This document shows, one piece after another, positions 21,425 through 33,000 of a stretch of 64,000 nucleotides of DNA. Within the stretch, counting starts at the first letter, position 1, and every line of letters starts with the position of its first letter. This DNA comes from Laccaria trichodermophora (lineage: Eukaryota; Basidiomycota; Agaricomycetes; Agaricales; Hydnangiaceae): contig JACTVC010000026.1 in assembly GCA_018417955.1 (NCBI GenBank), forward strand, positions 1-64,000. Reading direction: 5' to 3'. The notes below the pieces were generated by a model. That model searched no databases, had not been told where the DNA came from, and saw only the letters and a list, made by a program, of their open reading frames with translations. The position numbers and the translations under genes are program-made.

Positions 21425-24400
21425 CTACAGCTCACCATACTCATCTAATGGATCCATATCATCGTCATCTTCCTCACTCCCAATCTCCTTCATGACTTCA
21501 TCCTCTTCCTCGTCACCCCTCTCACTTTCTTCTTCCTCATACCCATAATCGTACTTTTCATCGTCATTGTCTTCCTCTTCCTCCTCCTCCTCCTCCTCCC
21601 CCCCATGGACTACGAGTTCTTCTTGTTCCTCAGCTGCCAGACCATCAGGTTGAGGGCTTTCCTCTCGATCATCGTCACTCTCTTCTCGGTCCGCACTGTC
21701 ATCGACAAGTTCTCCTGAAGGAACGGCTGGAGAAGCTTGTTGGCTCGCTTTGTGTCCAATACCACCACCAAGGTATCGCATGAACATGTCACGGTCAACA
21801 AACCTAAAAGAGAAAATGTTTCTTTAGTGAACAAATATAGATAGGAAACTAGACGTACATATTCACATAATAATACTTCCACTCCTCATGGTATTCATCT
21901 TCGGGGTGGCGAGCAAGAGAGTCTGATGGAAGGTTGTCGATGAGGCCGTGGGCGAATGCGGGAATAAGATGAATGGCTCGAATAATTTCGTTTGGGTCCA
22001 GAAAGCCAAATGCCCGCTCATCTTCGCTGTCGAAAAAGCCGATTCGATGAAGCCGTCGAGCCTTCCATCCACCTCGGTGAGACTCATCTAGACCGAACCA
22101 ACGAACCCATAAGAAATCCATCTTGTAAGGTTCATCCGTCGTCGATTTTTCTCCAACGTGATAAACATCTGCATGAAAAATTTCGACGACACGAGCGTAC
22201 CAGTAGGGATGATATTCTTCGCAGGCTGCATCTTCATGTGCAAGTACCATAATATCTTGATGTTCAGTTCTTGGATTGATCGAGTCCTGTTCCCGTCGCA
22301 AGTCATATGTTGTGAAGTTGATCCTCGCTGTCTTGTGCTTGTAAATGCGACCATGGTTGAAGCGAATGGAGGCGCGGTCCTCGTCGGTGAATGAATGATC
22401 GTTGTTGCCATTGAATTCACGCCCAAGGATTCGCGCCAAGAGATGGTTGCGTAGATTTCGGTCAAAATTCTGTTTCGTTTCAATGAACAATGTAAATGTA
22501 AAATGTGTGAATGATTTCTCACGATGAGCGCGTTGTCTTCTGAATTTTCGGCAAGAAATCGTGGCAAGATAATAAAATCCCGTGTCGTTTCGGATATTTG
22601 ATAGTGCGCTCGGGGAGAAACTGGAGCAAGAAGGTCGGAATTGGGATCCTTGTCATGTGGTGAGGAAAATCGCATGCGCTTGAGCGGCGGGGGTAGGTGA
22701 TCTGATTCATTAGGTTTCCGCTTCAGATCCTTTCTTACCTCTCCCTCCCGCATGAGCTTCAAGTAGCGCTCCCGACGTACATGACTTGAGACTTGACTTT
22801 GAAACCGGAGGGTTTTATTTGTTCGCACATAAAATCGTTTCAGGCGCCGATGTTCTAGCTCGCCCTACGTAAAATTAGTAAACTGAATGAAATATATCAA
22901 TGCACATACCACTTGAGTACTGTAGTTATCTGTACTTCCATACATCAAGATAGCCCAGAAGTAATCTCCCAGTGAATGGAGCTTGTACGTTAATAGGTTG
23001 AAAAATCTGCGTGTTGTACCAGGAACCTTTTTCCTCGATGAATTTCTGTCGCCTTTTGCTGAGTCCTTGGCAGCTTGTCTTCGAGCTCGGGCAGCCCGTT
23101 CACGAGGAAGGTCCGCTGTTTGGAAATCTGTGCGCGTTACCTTTGCAAATCGTCGAAGAACTTTACCAAGTTCTTTTGTTGTTACCCGAAGATGTTCCAA
23201 GGTCGTCGATGTGTGTAGCCGAAGTTTTGCGAGTGCATGCCACATGCAGAGCGTAAAAATCAGGTCTTGCACGAGCTGGTCATGCACTCCGGAAAAAATG
23301 CCCTCAAACGCCGGAAGCGCACACTGGTTTATGATTAGAATAGTCAGGCAGATTACAAAGTACAGCCGGAATTACCTGCAATATATCCTCAAAATCCCGC
23401 GCTGCGAGTTTCTTCATTTCGGATGTATTGTTTCTAAATCGACGAATGGTGGTACGTCCGAATGTTGGGATTTGTCGGAAGCTACAGAGATTAAGTTGAT
23501 AAGATTTGCTATCTCGAAATACACTTACCGTTGATCAAGAGTCTGTATAGCACTAGCCCCGAGAGTATACACCATTCGGACAAGGTGAGTAAAGACCGCT
23601 TTCCAAACGCCGAGCTCAAACTCATGTAGTAGATCCGGGGCGAGCATTGAATGAAAATTAAATCCGAACTTTGAGAGTCGTGTAGAAAAGGCATTCTGAG
23701 AATAGTCAATAAAACAACGTTAATATGAAGAAATGACTTACCCGTGTTGGAACCAACGAAGTTAGACCCATACTATCAGTGACCAGGAGTTTGATATGAT
23801 TCAGGAGTTTGAAATCTCCGATTTCCTCTCTTAATTTTGACACAGGCTTTCTGGTATTTTTTTCTGGACTAATTATGACTCTTACAAATACAAATATCAA
23901 CCTTTTTTGCAGAACAACCGAGTCTGACGAGCTCAGGATTTTAAAAGGTGGTTTTCGGCACATCAAAACCGTGATGTATGCAAATGATTTTCAAGATCTA
24001 ATCCGATCCTTTGCATTAGGCTATCTAAAAATTTACAAGCATGTACTAGCAAACGACGCGACTTCAAATACAAAAAATCGAGCAGAAAGGTGAAGAACTA
24101 CGCTTATAATCCAATGAATTTCGATTCTTTGTCTGCTGAGCGTGACAGACGTGATTTTGGGCCGCGTGATTTTGAACCCTGACAGCCGCATCACCTATCA
24201 AAATTCTGACAGTTGGATGTGACTTGGACGTGACAGCCATTTCAATCTCCCGAAACAATCGACTTCGACGACCGGTAAGCCTCCGTCAGCTTCCACCACT
24301 GTTCAATAAAAAAACTAAAAATATATTCATGTTCATGAGATACACATTCACCACCACACAAAATTTGGAGGCCCGGAGTGTAGCGGTTGTGGCATAATTC

Positions 24401-26360
24401 AGCCAAAGGTCAAATCGTTTCAAACTCCTGGTCACTGATAGTAAGATTCTGAAAGACAGTGCTCACGATTGAGTAGCCCTTTTTGAAAATGCCCTGCCGG
24501 GCCTTCTCGACCTTATCTTGCCGCTCAGCATTGTCCTCCCGAATATTTTCTCGGCGCTTCATGTCATTCACTGTGCCGAGATCTGCGATTTGGTTTTTTT
24601 GAACATGACATCGAGGACAGGGACATCGTCCAAGTGATTTGATTGTTGCTAGAAGGACCCTATAGAATTGATGAATTGAGTTTACAGCTGAATGCAGAAC
24701 GATAACCATAATCCCTTGGGGTTAGTACGTACTTTTCAGGATAGTCGGCACCATAGATAAAAAACCGTGGATACAGTCGACGATAAATCCCATCGGCACA
24801 TTTCACTACAATGCCGTGCTCATATGCTTCCATGAACTCATCATCAAGGAGAAGCTCCCATATCGCATGGATGAGCTCACGCTTGAGATGCGTGCGAAGT
24901 GCGAGCGTAATGTTCTTCCCAAAAATCTGATCATAAGCCTCCTCAACGTTGTCAGGGAGCTGTTGGATCGGTTAATTTGGAGGATGGTTCAAGGATGGTT
25001 AGTAGGAAAATATCTTACAGATTGCATGTATACAAAGTGATGTGCCGCGAACGATGAAGGTTTTGAACGTTCATATTTTGTCTGATTTCCCCATAAAACA
25101 TAGCCTGGCCAGAGTGATGCGACTCCAAAATTTGTGAGATGAGTAGAGTCGGAAAAAATAAGGGCTGCAGCCACAGCTTTCTCGAGATTACATCCGGGCT
25201 CGTTTGGTTGAGATTGTATTTTTTCATGCTCTGCGATCATTGCATCGGAATTGTAGACTTCGCTTAGAACTCTCTCAGGTGGAGAATCTGCTGTCGGCTT
25301 CCAAAACAACTTGAATGGGATATAATGAAAGAGCTTTGCAGCGGGTTCTTGAAATGATGAGACGAGAACCTGTGTGAGGCGACGGTAATAAACAGGCTCT
25401 ACCAAAAATTCGGGTGCTTCTTCTTCCGATTTGACCTTGACCCTCGTGCAGGGAAGGCGAATTTTAACGGATCCTTCAATCCACCCATCCTCAGCCGATA
25501 GATTGGATGGTCGATTCATGTGATCATCCAACTTTTTGAGTTCCTGAGCCGCACGAAAGTTTCGGAGGTCCTCGCGATCAAAGTCCTCTGCCAGTAAGAC
25601 TTGTTGAACCAAGTCGTCGAGATCTTTGGCAGATTTTGTTGTATTTCCATTGTAAAACCAGCTGAGAAGGCGGTAGTGAGTCGCACTGATGAATGGGGAG
25701 AAGTAATTTTTGTGGATATATGACAAGAGACTCTTTGCAGTTGAAGTTTGTGGCACAGATATGTCCGGAGCATCGCAAACATTGTAGAGATCATTCCCTT
25801 CCTCAGGATCAACGGTTGGAATTTGCGAGTAGACACGGTACAACCCAAATGAGTTTGGCTCAGTTGTAATAGTTTCGAGATCTGGAGAAATGATGCCAGG
25901 GGCTGCAGAAACTTCACGCGGGGAATTTGTCGGCGAAGGTGACGGTGATGGTGCAGGGAGGGGAATAGGCGCATTTTTCGGAGGAATAAAATCTTTGAAA
26001 TGGGCTGGAAACCGGCGAGCTCGTCCAGATAAGGTTGAGGGAATTTTCCGCTTCTCTTGTTCCCTAGAAGCGGATCCACTGGCAATGGCATTGCTTTCCG
26101 AGTTCTCATAATCTTCGGGCTAAAATCAATTGTCAGGTTTGTAGTGACTCGCTTGGAAAAAATTGGCTTGCATTTTCAATCTCTTCCAATCCGACGGCAA
26201 AATCTTGATTTTCTTCTTCTGATTGAGCACCTTGTTGACGTTGTCACCTCTGTTCCAAGCCGTCTGATCTTGTTTTTTTGATCTTCACACATGTTTTCTG
26301 GTGTTTACTGAGGCCGGCTTTCGATTTGAAGCTGTCTTGACAGGAATGGCAGGTATAGGT
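21425..26360 (-). pseudogene. Plavaka-type DNA transposase, nearly complete, disrupted
   Basis: The gene is read on the minus strand from MTYTCHSCQDSFKSKAGLSK (C2H2-type finger, second pair HQKTC). It passes a Pro/Ser-rich linker, FGLYRVYSQIPTVDPEEG, KDGW-like EDGWIEGSVKIRLPCTRVKV, PFKLFWKPTADSPPERVLSE, MEAYEHGIVVKC, YPEKVLLATIKSLGRCPCPR, and APDLLHEFELGVWKAVFTHL, to a C-terminal region with DFLWVRWFGLDESHRGGWKA, FGFLDPNEIIRA and RDMFMRYLGGGIGHKA, ending in a long acidic tail. This matches Plavaka (CACTA-related) transposases of agaricomycetes. Frame-keeping GT-AG introns link the exons. Two lesions are seen: a TGA shortly after the zinc finger in exon 1 (near 26273), unless an unseen intron removes it, and a 669-bp insertion at 23773-24441. 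Element termini were not identified. Confidence 0.8.
23773..24441. mobile_element. TA-flanked miniature element (669 bp) inside the Plavaka transposase
   Basis: Perfect 22-bp inverted ends begin CTATCAGTGACCAGGAGTTT at 23773 and finish with the reverse complement at 24441. A TA dinucleotide is duplicated outside both ends (23771-23772 and 24442-24443), the target choice of Tc1/mariner-type elements. Removing the element and one TA rejoins FQNL to MGLTSLVPTR in the transposase frame. It carries no transposase; the longest open frame inside is under 100 codons. Confidence 0.85.
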
Positions 26361-26594
26361 CATGATAACAAGGACAGTAAGAAATAAGAGCCAGCAGGCC
26401 CTCATTGTTCTGCCCTCTTAGACAGTGCTCAACTGCTCAAGCGTTGATGAACGATAAGATTAGGTGTAGAACGGTCACATGATCAATTGATTTGACGCGT
26501 TTTCGACAGGCTTTGCCGAGTCCTCCTTGCTCCCTACTCTCACCTTCTCCCCCGTCGCTATACCTCTCTCTGTCCTTCCCGACCTTCTGCCGTA

Positions 26595-28651
26595 ATGGAG
26601 AAAAAGAAGAAAGTGCCCTCTATCCACTCCAGCTCGGAGGTCGACGACGACAGTACATCAGAATCGACATCGAACCAAACTGTCACCCGCAAACGTAAAC
26701 GCAAACGAAAGAGGTACGGAACAACACTGTCTCCACATAAAAGACCTAACCTCTTCGATTAGGCAGGGTAATGACGACTTTACAGAACCATACCGGCTAT
26801 TGGCAAAATGGATGGCTCGCTCGAAGACACCCTTCGCAAATTTCACAACGGTCATGAACGTTGTTCTCATGCTGCTGGATAACGAGGAGATAAATAATAT
26901 GTATGTGAAGGTTCTCTTTCTCGCAGCCCCAAAACTCATGTTGTATATGGAGTCCCGAAAGGACCTGGAACGAATGCCACGCCATCGGCTACCATATTGA
27001 CAAAATACCGGGGTGGGATAGGGTAGTTAAGCAAATAGATAAGGGGAAAACAGATAGGCTGGATCAACTGATAAGCGCGGTGCGCATATATTCACTCAAT
27101 TTTGTTTTCTCACTCAAATAACCGCATATACAGATGGAGACGGGCCTTTCTCAGGCAGGCTCTGACGATCGCAGCTCTCTCAAAGAAGACGGATTGATTT
27201 ACGCTGCACAGCTCCTTCCCAACAAGGAGTTCGTTCCGAAAATCCCACCGAGGGGAAACAAGTCGGCCTACCGTGGATTCTTACACCCACAAATTGCGGA
27301 AATGCTCTGCCCAATCTACCATCTGGACATGCTCCAGAGGGGAGAGAATCAGTACGTTTTCCTAAACCACAGTGACCCTTTTTGACATCGCGCAGAATGC
27401 TTGAGAAACTCCGTGATGGGCGTATTGCTGTCACAGGGCAGGACTTCCCTGCGTTTCTGTTCCCTCCAGGGTCATACAAGGAAGAAGACATCCTGTGCGG
27501 CATGACACGCGGACCTCTCTTACTTGCGGTACGGCCCCCTTTGCTTGACTTTGCAATACTAACTTTGACCCAGACGTGGCGGCATATCTTCCAGGGCCCG
27601 AAATCGGCTCTTAAACAAACACACGGGGGCGCGGCAGCCAAAGCAGGACAGGCGAAGCTCCACAATATGCACAACGTTACTGCTCCCTCAATCGCATATG
27701 CTGCCATCCATGTAAGTCGTCTATAGTTCTCATATGCATTCAAAACGTTGACGACACTTCAGACCTTTTGGTTTCTCTATCACTACGACGATTGGCGGCT
27801 AAACGATGGCGTGTTTATCATCAGTGAGTTTTTCGAACTCATTGTTGATCTCTTCGAGTGCCCGGAGAATGCGGATTGGTCACGCGAAACTTTGGAGTGG
27901 TGGGATCAGTAAGTCACATTTTGTCTAGCTGAATATTTGATAGCTGATTGGCACGTAGGCAGGTCTTTGGTGAGAAGAGTGAAAAGGCACGATCGACGGA
28001 GTCCGGGTTATCGGGTGTCCAACGGCTGAAACAACAACAAGAAGCCCGCAAAAAGGCGACAAAGAGGACTGGTACGTGGCTTGTTTGATAATCGCCGCTC
28101 AACGTTCTGACGATCTTGGAGACGATGTATCTAGAGCTCCAGCCAGATCAAAACCTTTGCAACTCGCGCAAAGAGATAGCGTCCCTCCTGCCGACGACGA
28201 TGACATTTACGCTGAACCTCCTGCTAACCAGCCACGACTGTCCTCTGGGATCGGTCAGCTCCCACCATCTGATGACGAAGAGGTCGAGACTACGGTTAGG
28301 CCATCACGCTCAATCTCAAGTCGCCGTCGACATGCGTTGATCGGAGGACCCCCTCAGTCTGGCTCCCCAAATTCTCCTCAAACACATCCAACTTCGCCGC
28401 CATGCCATCAAAATGAACAAGTCATTGTCATTGAACATGAAACAGCTGCTAACCGAGCCCCTGCCCAATCCAGCGCTGCAAGTCGTCGCCAATTGCGTCT
28501 CACCCCCCCTCCTTCATCTCCTTCACGGCTTTCGTCTCCTCTTTCAAGCCCCCCGGCAGAGAGCAACCGACCTTCAAAACGTTCTCGCGCGAAGAAGATA
28601 ATTCAGCTCGAACCTCGGCCTCCTTCGACACGCATGAGACAGAAGCCTTAA
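26595..28651 (+). CDS. DUF6698-family protein
   Basis: The gene starts MEKKKKVPSIHSSSEVDDDS and has a basic KRKRKRKR stretch that could be a nuclear signal. Later exons read ECHAIGYHIDKIPGW, GFLHPQIAEMLCPIYHLDML, EKLRDGRIAVTGQDFPAFLF, GPLLLATWRHIFQGPKSA, NMHNVTAPSIAYAAIHTFWF and ETLEWWDQQVFG. These are the ordered landmarks of DUF6698, a large agaricomycete family of unknown function. The C-terminus is a long, disordered, Ser/Pro-rich tail ending STRMRQKP. About eight introns were inferred. One of them (51 nt, gtatgt donor near 26901, ggag acceptor) is needed to keep frame before ECHAIGYH; without it a frameshift would break the gene. It lies between a transposon and a repeat island. Its role is unknown. 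Confidence 0.7.
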
Positions 28652-29947
28652 ATTTTAATTTTGTAAGTCCTCGTCGCCAACTCCTTTTTCTTGTTCAGTA
28701 ACGGACACCATCATCAGGACACTTGGCCAATGGACCTCTTTCGGCGCTCTGGCACGCTCGCTTCGTTGACTCTCCGCTTTTTACTCGCTCTCTTGTTCTC
28801 GCTCTTCGCTTCCTCGCTTACGCTCAACTTGGACTCCTCGCGATCACTCTGCCTTGGACAACCCTATGTCAACTTGCTCTCGGAAAACTTTGTTAGTTAA
28901 CCATCATGTCGCTCTATAGATTCAATACATATTGTTATTGTTTCAAAGTGTGAGGATCAACAGAACAACTTTCCCTTGTCAGGTAAGGTCAGACTAACTG
29001 GCCTACCCTTACATCGCTCGGCCAACCTACTGACCCTTATATTGCGTTGTATACCCATCTCAAGTTGGTCTACATTATATTGTAAAAAATATTATTCGGA
29101 GTATATATTCATGTCCCAAGTTGGCGTGTTTCGACCGACCTGGGTGTAATTTGGCCATATCCCACCAACTTGGGCGCAATCTTGTCATATTTTTGTCAGC
29201 TAGCAGGCAATACAAGGTGCGTAGGAATCTGACGAACCTTGTTGACCTTGTGGACCTTACCTTGTCAGGTAAGGGCTGGTAAGAAAAATGTCGTTTTGCT
29301 GATGTGGGTAGTCGTCCTTTGATAGTGACGGTTTTCACATCAGAAAGTGCACTTTTACACATTAAGTTGCCATGGCCTACAGATGTGATTTTTTGGTTAC
29401 AATTTGTCCGTGCTTTGTGTAGACCATGGTCCCCATTATTAAAAAGGAAAAGAAACAAGTCACCATCAATGATATAAGTATTCAGAACCCCGCCTGTTTA
29501 TAAACTTGCATTCACCTCATCTCCTTTGCACAGGTGTATGTCATGTATTTTTATCATTGTCTGGGTGTAACTACTTACCAGATGTAAATCTAGAGTGTTG
29601 TTGTGAGGGCAGTGTTTTCCAGAGAAGAATGGCCTGAAGCTGTTGAATAACAAGAGGCATATTGATGGGTGCATTAGTAGATGGATGTTGAAGCAAACAG
29701 TTTCCAGAGAGATTCCTTATTTTAATAAAAGATACTTACATAAATTTTTCAAAAGGCAAGCTTTTACACACATAAGTAACATTCCCTTTTGCCTCAGCAC
29801 CTACTCATCAACCTCAGATAAATATGAGAATAAAGCATGTTCTGAAAGCATAGAACTAATGGTTTTAATGGTCAAAGAATGGTTCATCCCTTGAGGCACT
29901 ATGGTATTTTGTTTGAAATATTTGCACTACTCAGCAAATGATAGTAG
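28652..29947. other. Start of AT-rich repeat island, no gene recognised
   Basis: Composition shifts to AT-rich sequence after about 28.9 kb. The phrase CTTGTCAGGTAAGG occurs twice (near 28976 and 29264), the second within a hairpin. No gene family was recognised. Confidence 0.5.
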
Positions 29948-31452
29948 TGGATGACTTCCCATAAGGTCTAGAAACCTAGATTATCTTCTAAATGTTTGAT
30001 GGGTGGGGTTTGAAAATATATTCAGCCGTCTTTCTAAACCATAAACCAAGCAGCACAGTTCTATACAAGTACAGTTAATTCTTCTTTGGTGAACACAGAT
30101 CTCGTACAGGATCTCTCCATTTGAGCTCATTCCTCCTCCACTGCGCCTCCAGTTTCAGTTGGCACAAAATCACATTGGGAGAACTAACACAGAATGCAGA
30201 GACAATGTGGTTGTGTGCAATTGGGCAGTCCAAATGCGTGGTTTGAAGGTGGGTTGCGTGTGTCGACTTGGTCATGTTGATGTGCAACAAATAAGCATAC
30301 AAGGGGGTCTTAGGATTCCAAAGTCTGACTGGGAGTTGGGTAGGTAGGTTGGCTGCAGGCCCAGAAATTTTTTTTTTGGAACCCTCTACAAAAATATCTC
30401 AAAACAGGCCTGGAAGGCCATACCTTGCAGGTTTGCAGTGCCAATACACTCCAGAACATGTAGATCAGTCAGAATTCAATGATATTCAAGTGTTATATAA
30501 TATTTCTTTAATCTTATCTAATCATAAAATTTCTCCACCAAGTGTCAACATCACAAAGCCCCAACGAAGCCCATCCTAAAAGCGGAGCAATGGAAGCTGG
30601 TGCAACTACAGAAGTACAGTCACCAAATATCAATTAGAATTTACTGACAAGTTGTTTAGCAACCCATGCTTGATTCTAATGGATACGCTGTATGCCCTGA
30701 TTGCAAAGTTTGGATACACTGTGGAGCCATCAGACTTGCCAACCTCAAAAAGAACCAAATGTAAGAGGCTTGGCTGTGAAACACAATGGGTAAGAATATA
30801 TTCCATACAGAGATTACAAGTCACTCACCTAGTATATTCCCGCATCATCTATGTTGCATTTCATTGGAAATCGTTCCATGAAATTGGGTGTGCGAGGCCT
30901 GTGAGGCATCTGGCACAAGTCAAGGGACAAAGCAATCATGACGATGACATCATCTTACCATATATGGACAGTGCCTGATTATGTAGGTAGGTAGGTCAAG
31001 CTAGTAGGGCTTTAAAAAAAAAAATCAACCCCAGGTCTACTTTTTTAATCCTAGGACCCCCTTGTAAGCATACAAAACCTAGTTCACAATGAATTTCCGG
31101 AGAGAAAAACTTGGTTATTATTCACCATTAACTCGTTAGACAAGAAAAACAAGAGAGACCTACTGTATAGTCATGGAAGACCTACTACATAAGTTGGTGC
31201 ATCTCGATGTGCTACCTGATACGGACACGATGCTCAGGGATTGATCGTCGGACAATGAAAGAAGGGTTTATTCAAACAATTTAGAACTAGAAGAGGGGGG
31301 GGAGGCCTCATCTAGATTTTCATCTAGAAGAGGGTGCTTGATGACAAGCGGAGTTGAATGTTGACAGATTGCGACCCATTTGGCAGCCGGCATGGCAGCA
31401 CGTCAGTTTAGAAAAATAATCTAGGTTTCTAAACCTTATGGGAAGTCATCCA
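29948..31452. mobile_element. Element with ~47-bp inverted ends, hosting a nested hAT element
   Basis: Near-identical inverted ends begin TGGATGACTTCCCATAAGGT at 29948 and mirror this at 31452. They agree over about 47 bases with two mismatches near the middle. A 4-bp GTAG is repeated outside both ends, but this could be chance. With the nested 765-bp hAT element and one 8-bp target copy removed, this element would be about 730 bp. It has no recognisable transposase. Confidence 0.6.
30300..31064. mobile_element. Non-autonomous hAT-type element, 765 bp
   Basis: The ends are inverted repeats: CAAGGGGGTCTTAGGATT on the left, and on the right the reverse complement of CAAGGGGGTCCTAGGATT, one mismatch in 18. 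The element is flanked by an exact 8-bp duplication TAAGCATA at 30292-30299 and 31065-31072, diagnostic of hAT-type insertion. It contains only short open frames. It is nested inside the element at 29948-31452. Confidence 0.82.
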
Positions 31453-31478
31453 GTAGCAATGCATTCACAGCCAATACT

Positions 31479-31871
31479 GGGGAAAAGCAGTGATTTTTCC
31501 AATGAGTAGCTTATTGGACATATAAGACATTACTGCTCAATATTTTCCTTCACATTGTCAATAAATTTAAGGATGCCCAAAAATAAACTCTGAGATGGTC
31601 ACAATTTAAATGAAGCTAGTGAGTTCACTGAAAAGGTATCTTGAAATATGTGAATATATTCTATGATATCCAGGCACATTAAAATCAAGGATTGAAAGGG
31701 CTGCTGGAGGACATTTTATGAACATATTTACTATCTGGTCCTTTGTACACAACCTAACCACAGTTGAGGTTTATTGTTACCAGACAAGAGTGAAGTAAGT
31801 TATTGAACAATAATGCCACTAATGAACATATGTTTGAATATGTGCCTATTGGGCAAATAACTGCCTCTCCC
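31479..31871. mobile_element. Miniature inverted-repeat element, family member A
   Basis: The left end, GCAGTGATTTTTCCAATGAG then ACATTACTGCTCAATATTTT, is mirrored at the right end by a diverged inverted copy running through ATTGAACAATAATGCC and GGGCAAATAACTGC. The interior aligns with the second copy at 32.3-32.7 kb, including AATGAAGCT, AAAATCAAGGATTGAA and GAGCTGCTGG-like stretches. It is old, without a clear target duplication or coding capacity. Confidence 0.6.
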
Positions 31872-32268
31872 AAGTGCAATTGCCAACATATGCCATGCTT
31901 CAAGAATGCCATGCAATGTTCATTGTCTGTGTCCATTGGACATTCACCCTCGTTGTGAAATTTAATGCTGATGGGTAAGTGGCATATTGCAATGAAGCAG
32001 ATCTTGGGTATATTGCACCTTATTTCATATTGTCAGACTATCAAGTAGCACCTCTGTTAGCTTTTTTACATTGTTTTTACATCAAGCAAATAGCACAACT
32101 CTAAAATTCTTACCCTTTTCACAGCTAGACTGACAAGTTTCTAGTGTAAAACTGCAACATATATAAGCTTGTACATATGTACATTAGTTACAAGACTCGC
32201 AAAAGGCTTTGTGAAAGCCTGTAGCAGGCCAAATTTGTGCCAGCAGGCGCACTGGCATGCACAGGGGA

Positions 32269-33000
32269 GAAACAGTGATTTGTCCAATGAGTAAATTACT
32301 GGGCATACATTGATTGGAAGCATTATTGCTCAATGATTTTCTTTACATTTCTTTGAAGGATAAATTTAAAATATAGTCAGAAATAAAGCTGAGATAAAAA
32401 GACACTATGGATGGTAGTCCTATGTAAAACATGCTCATTGATAACAATCTAAATGAAGCTGGCAGATTTACTTAAAATGTGTCTTGACATATTGGGCATA
32501 TTCTGAATATATTTAATAATGGCTGGGCACATCAAAATTAAATATTGAATGAGCTGCTGGGGAAAATTTGATGCACATTGCACCAACAGTTCTCATGTAG
32601 TCCCTTGTGCACATCCTAATTGCAGTCAATGTCCAATGTTGGGCATATTTTGAATTTACCCACCTGACAAATGTGAAGTAAATTATTGAGCAATAATGCC
32701 TCCAATCAACATATGCCTAGGATTTAGTACAGCTATTGAGGTATCGATAGACCAGTTACCACAACACTCTGTTTAGTGATTTTGTTTAGTTTTGGAGCTG
32801 GCCAAACAACTTCCTACAGCCAATGGGCAGGCATTGCCTTCCCGCCCCTTCCTGCTTGTTGCATATATAGTCATAAATTCCTAGTTTGGTTGTTTGTGCA
32901 TACCCTGAAGCTCCACAAGTAAATAAAATCACTGAGCGGAGCGTTTTGAAATATGGTCTATCGATACCTTGATAGCTGTAATTGGACAAATCACTGTTTC
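32269..33000. mobile_element. Miniature inverted-repeat element, family member B, with nested insertion
   Basis: GAAACAGTGATTTGTCCAAT at 32269-32288 has its exact reverse complement at 32981-33000. Inverted similarity continues inward through TTGATTGG and GCATTATTGCTCAAT for about 70 bp in total. The right inverted end is split by the 249-bp element at 32730-32978. It belongs to the same family as the copy at 31.5-31.9 kb. Confidence 0.7.
32730..32978. mobile_element. 249-bp TA-flanked miniature element nested in member B
   Basis: The inverted ends are CAGCTATTGAGGTATCGATA plus GACCA on the left and a copy with two mismatches on the right (25 bp each). TA is present outside both ends (32728-32729 and 32979-32980). 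Removing it restores continuity of the host element's terminal repeat. No coding capacity is seen. Confidence 0.75.

Noticed and set aside
23809..24093. Transposase fragment inside the 669-bp insertion
   Set aside because: The frame is short, with no catalytic motif or resemblance to a known transposase.
26890..26980. Frameshift in the DUF6698 gene
   Set aside because: A 51-nt intron with a gtatgt donor and ggag acceptor gives a continuous frame into ECHAIGYHIDK, so a break is not required.
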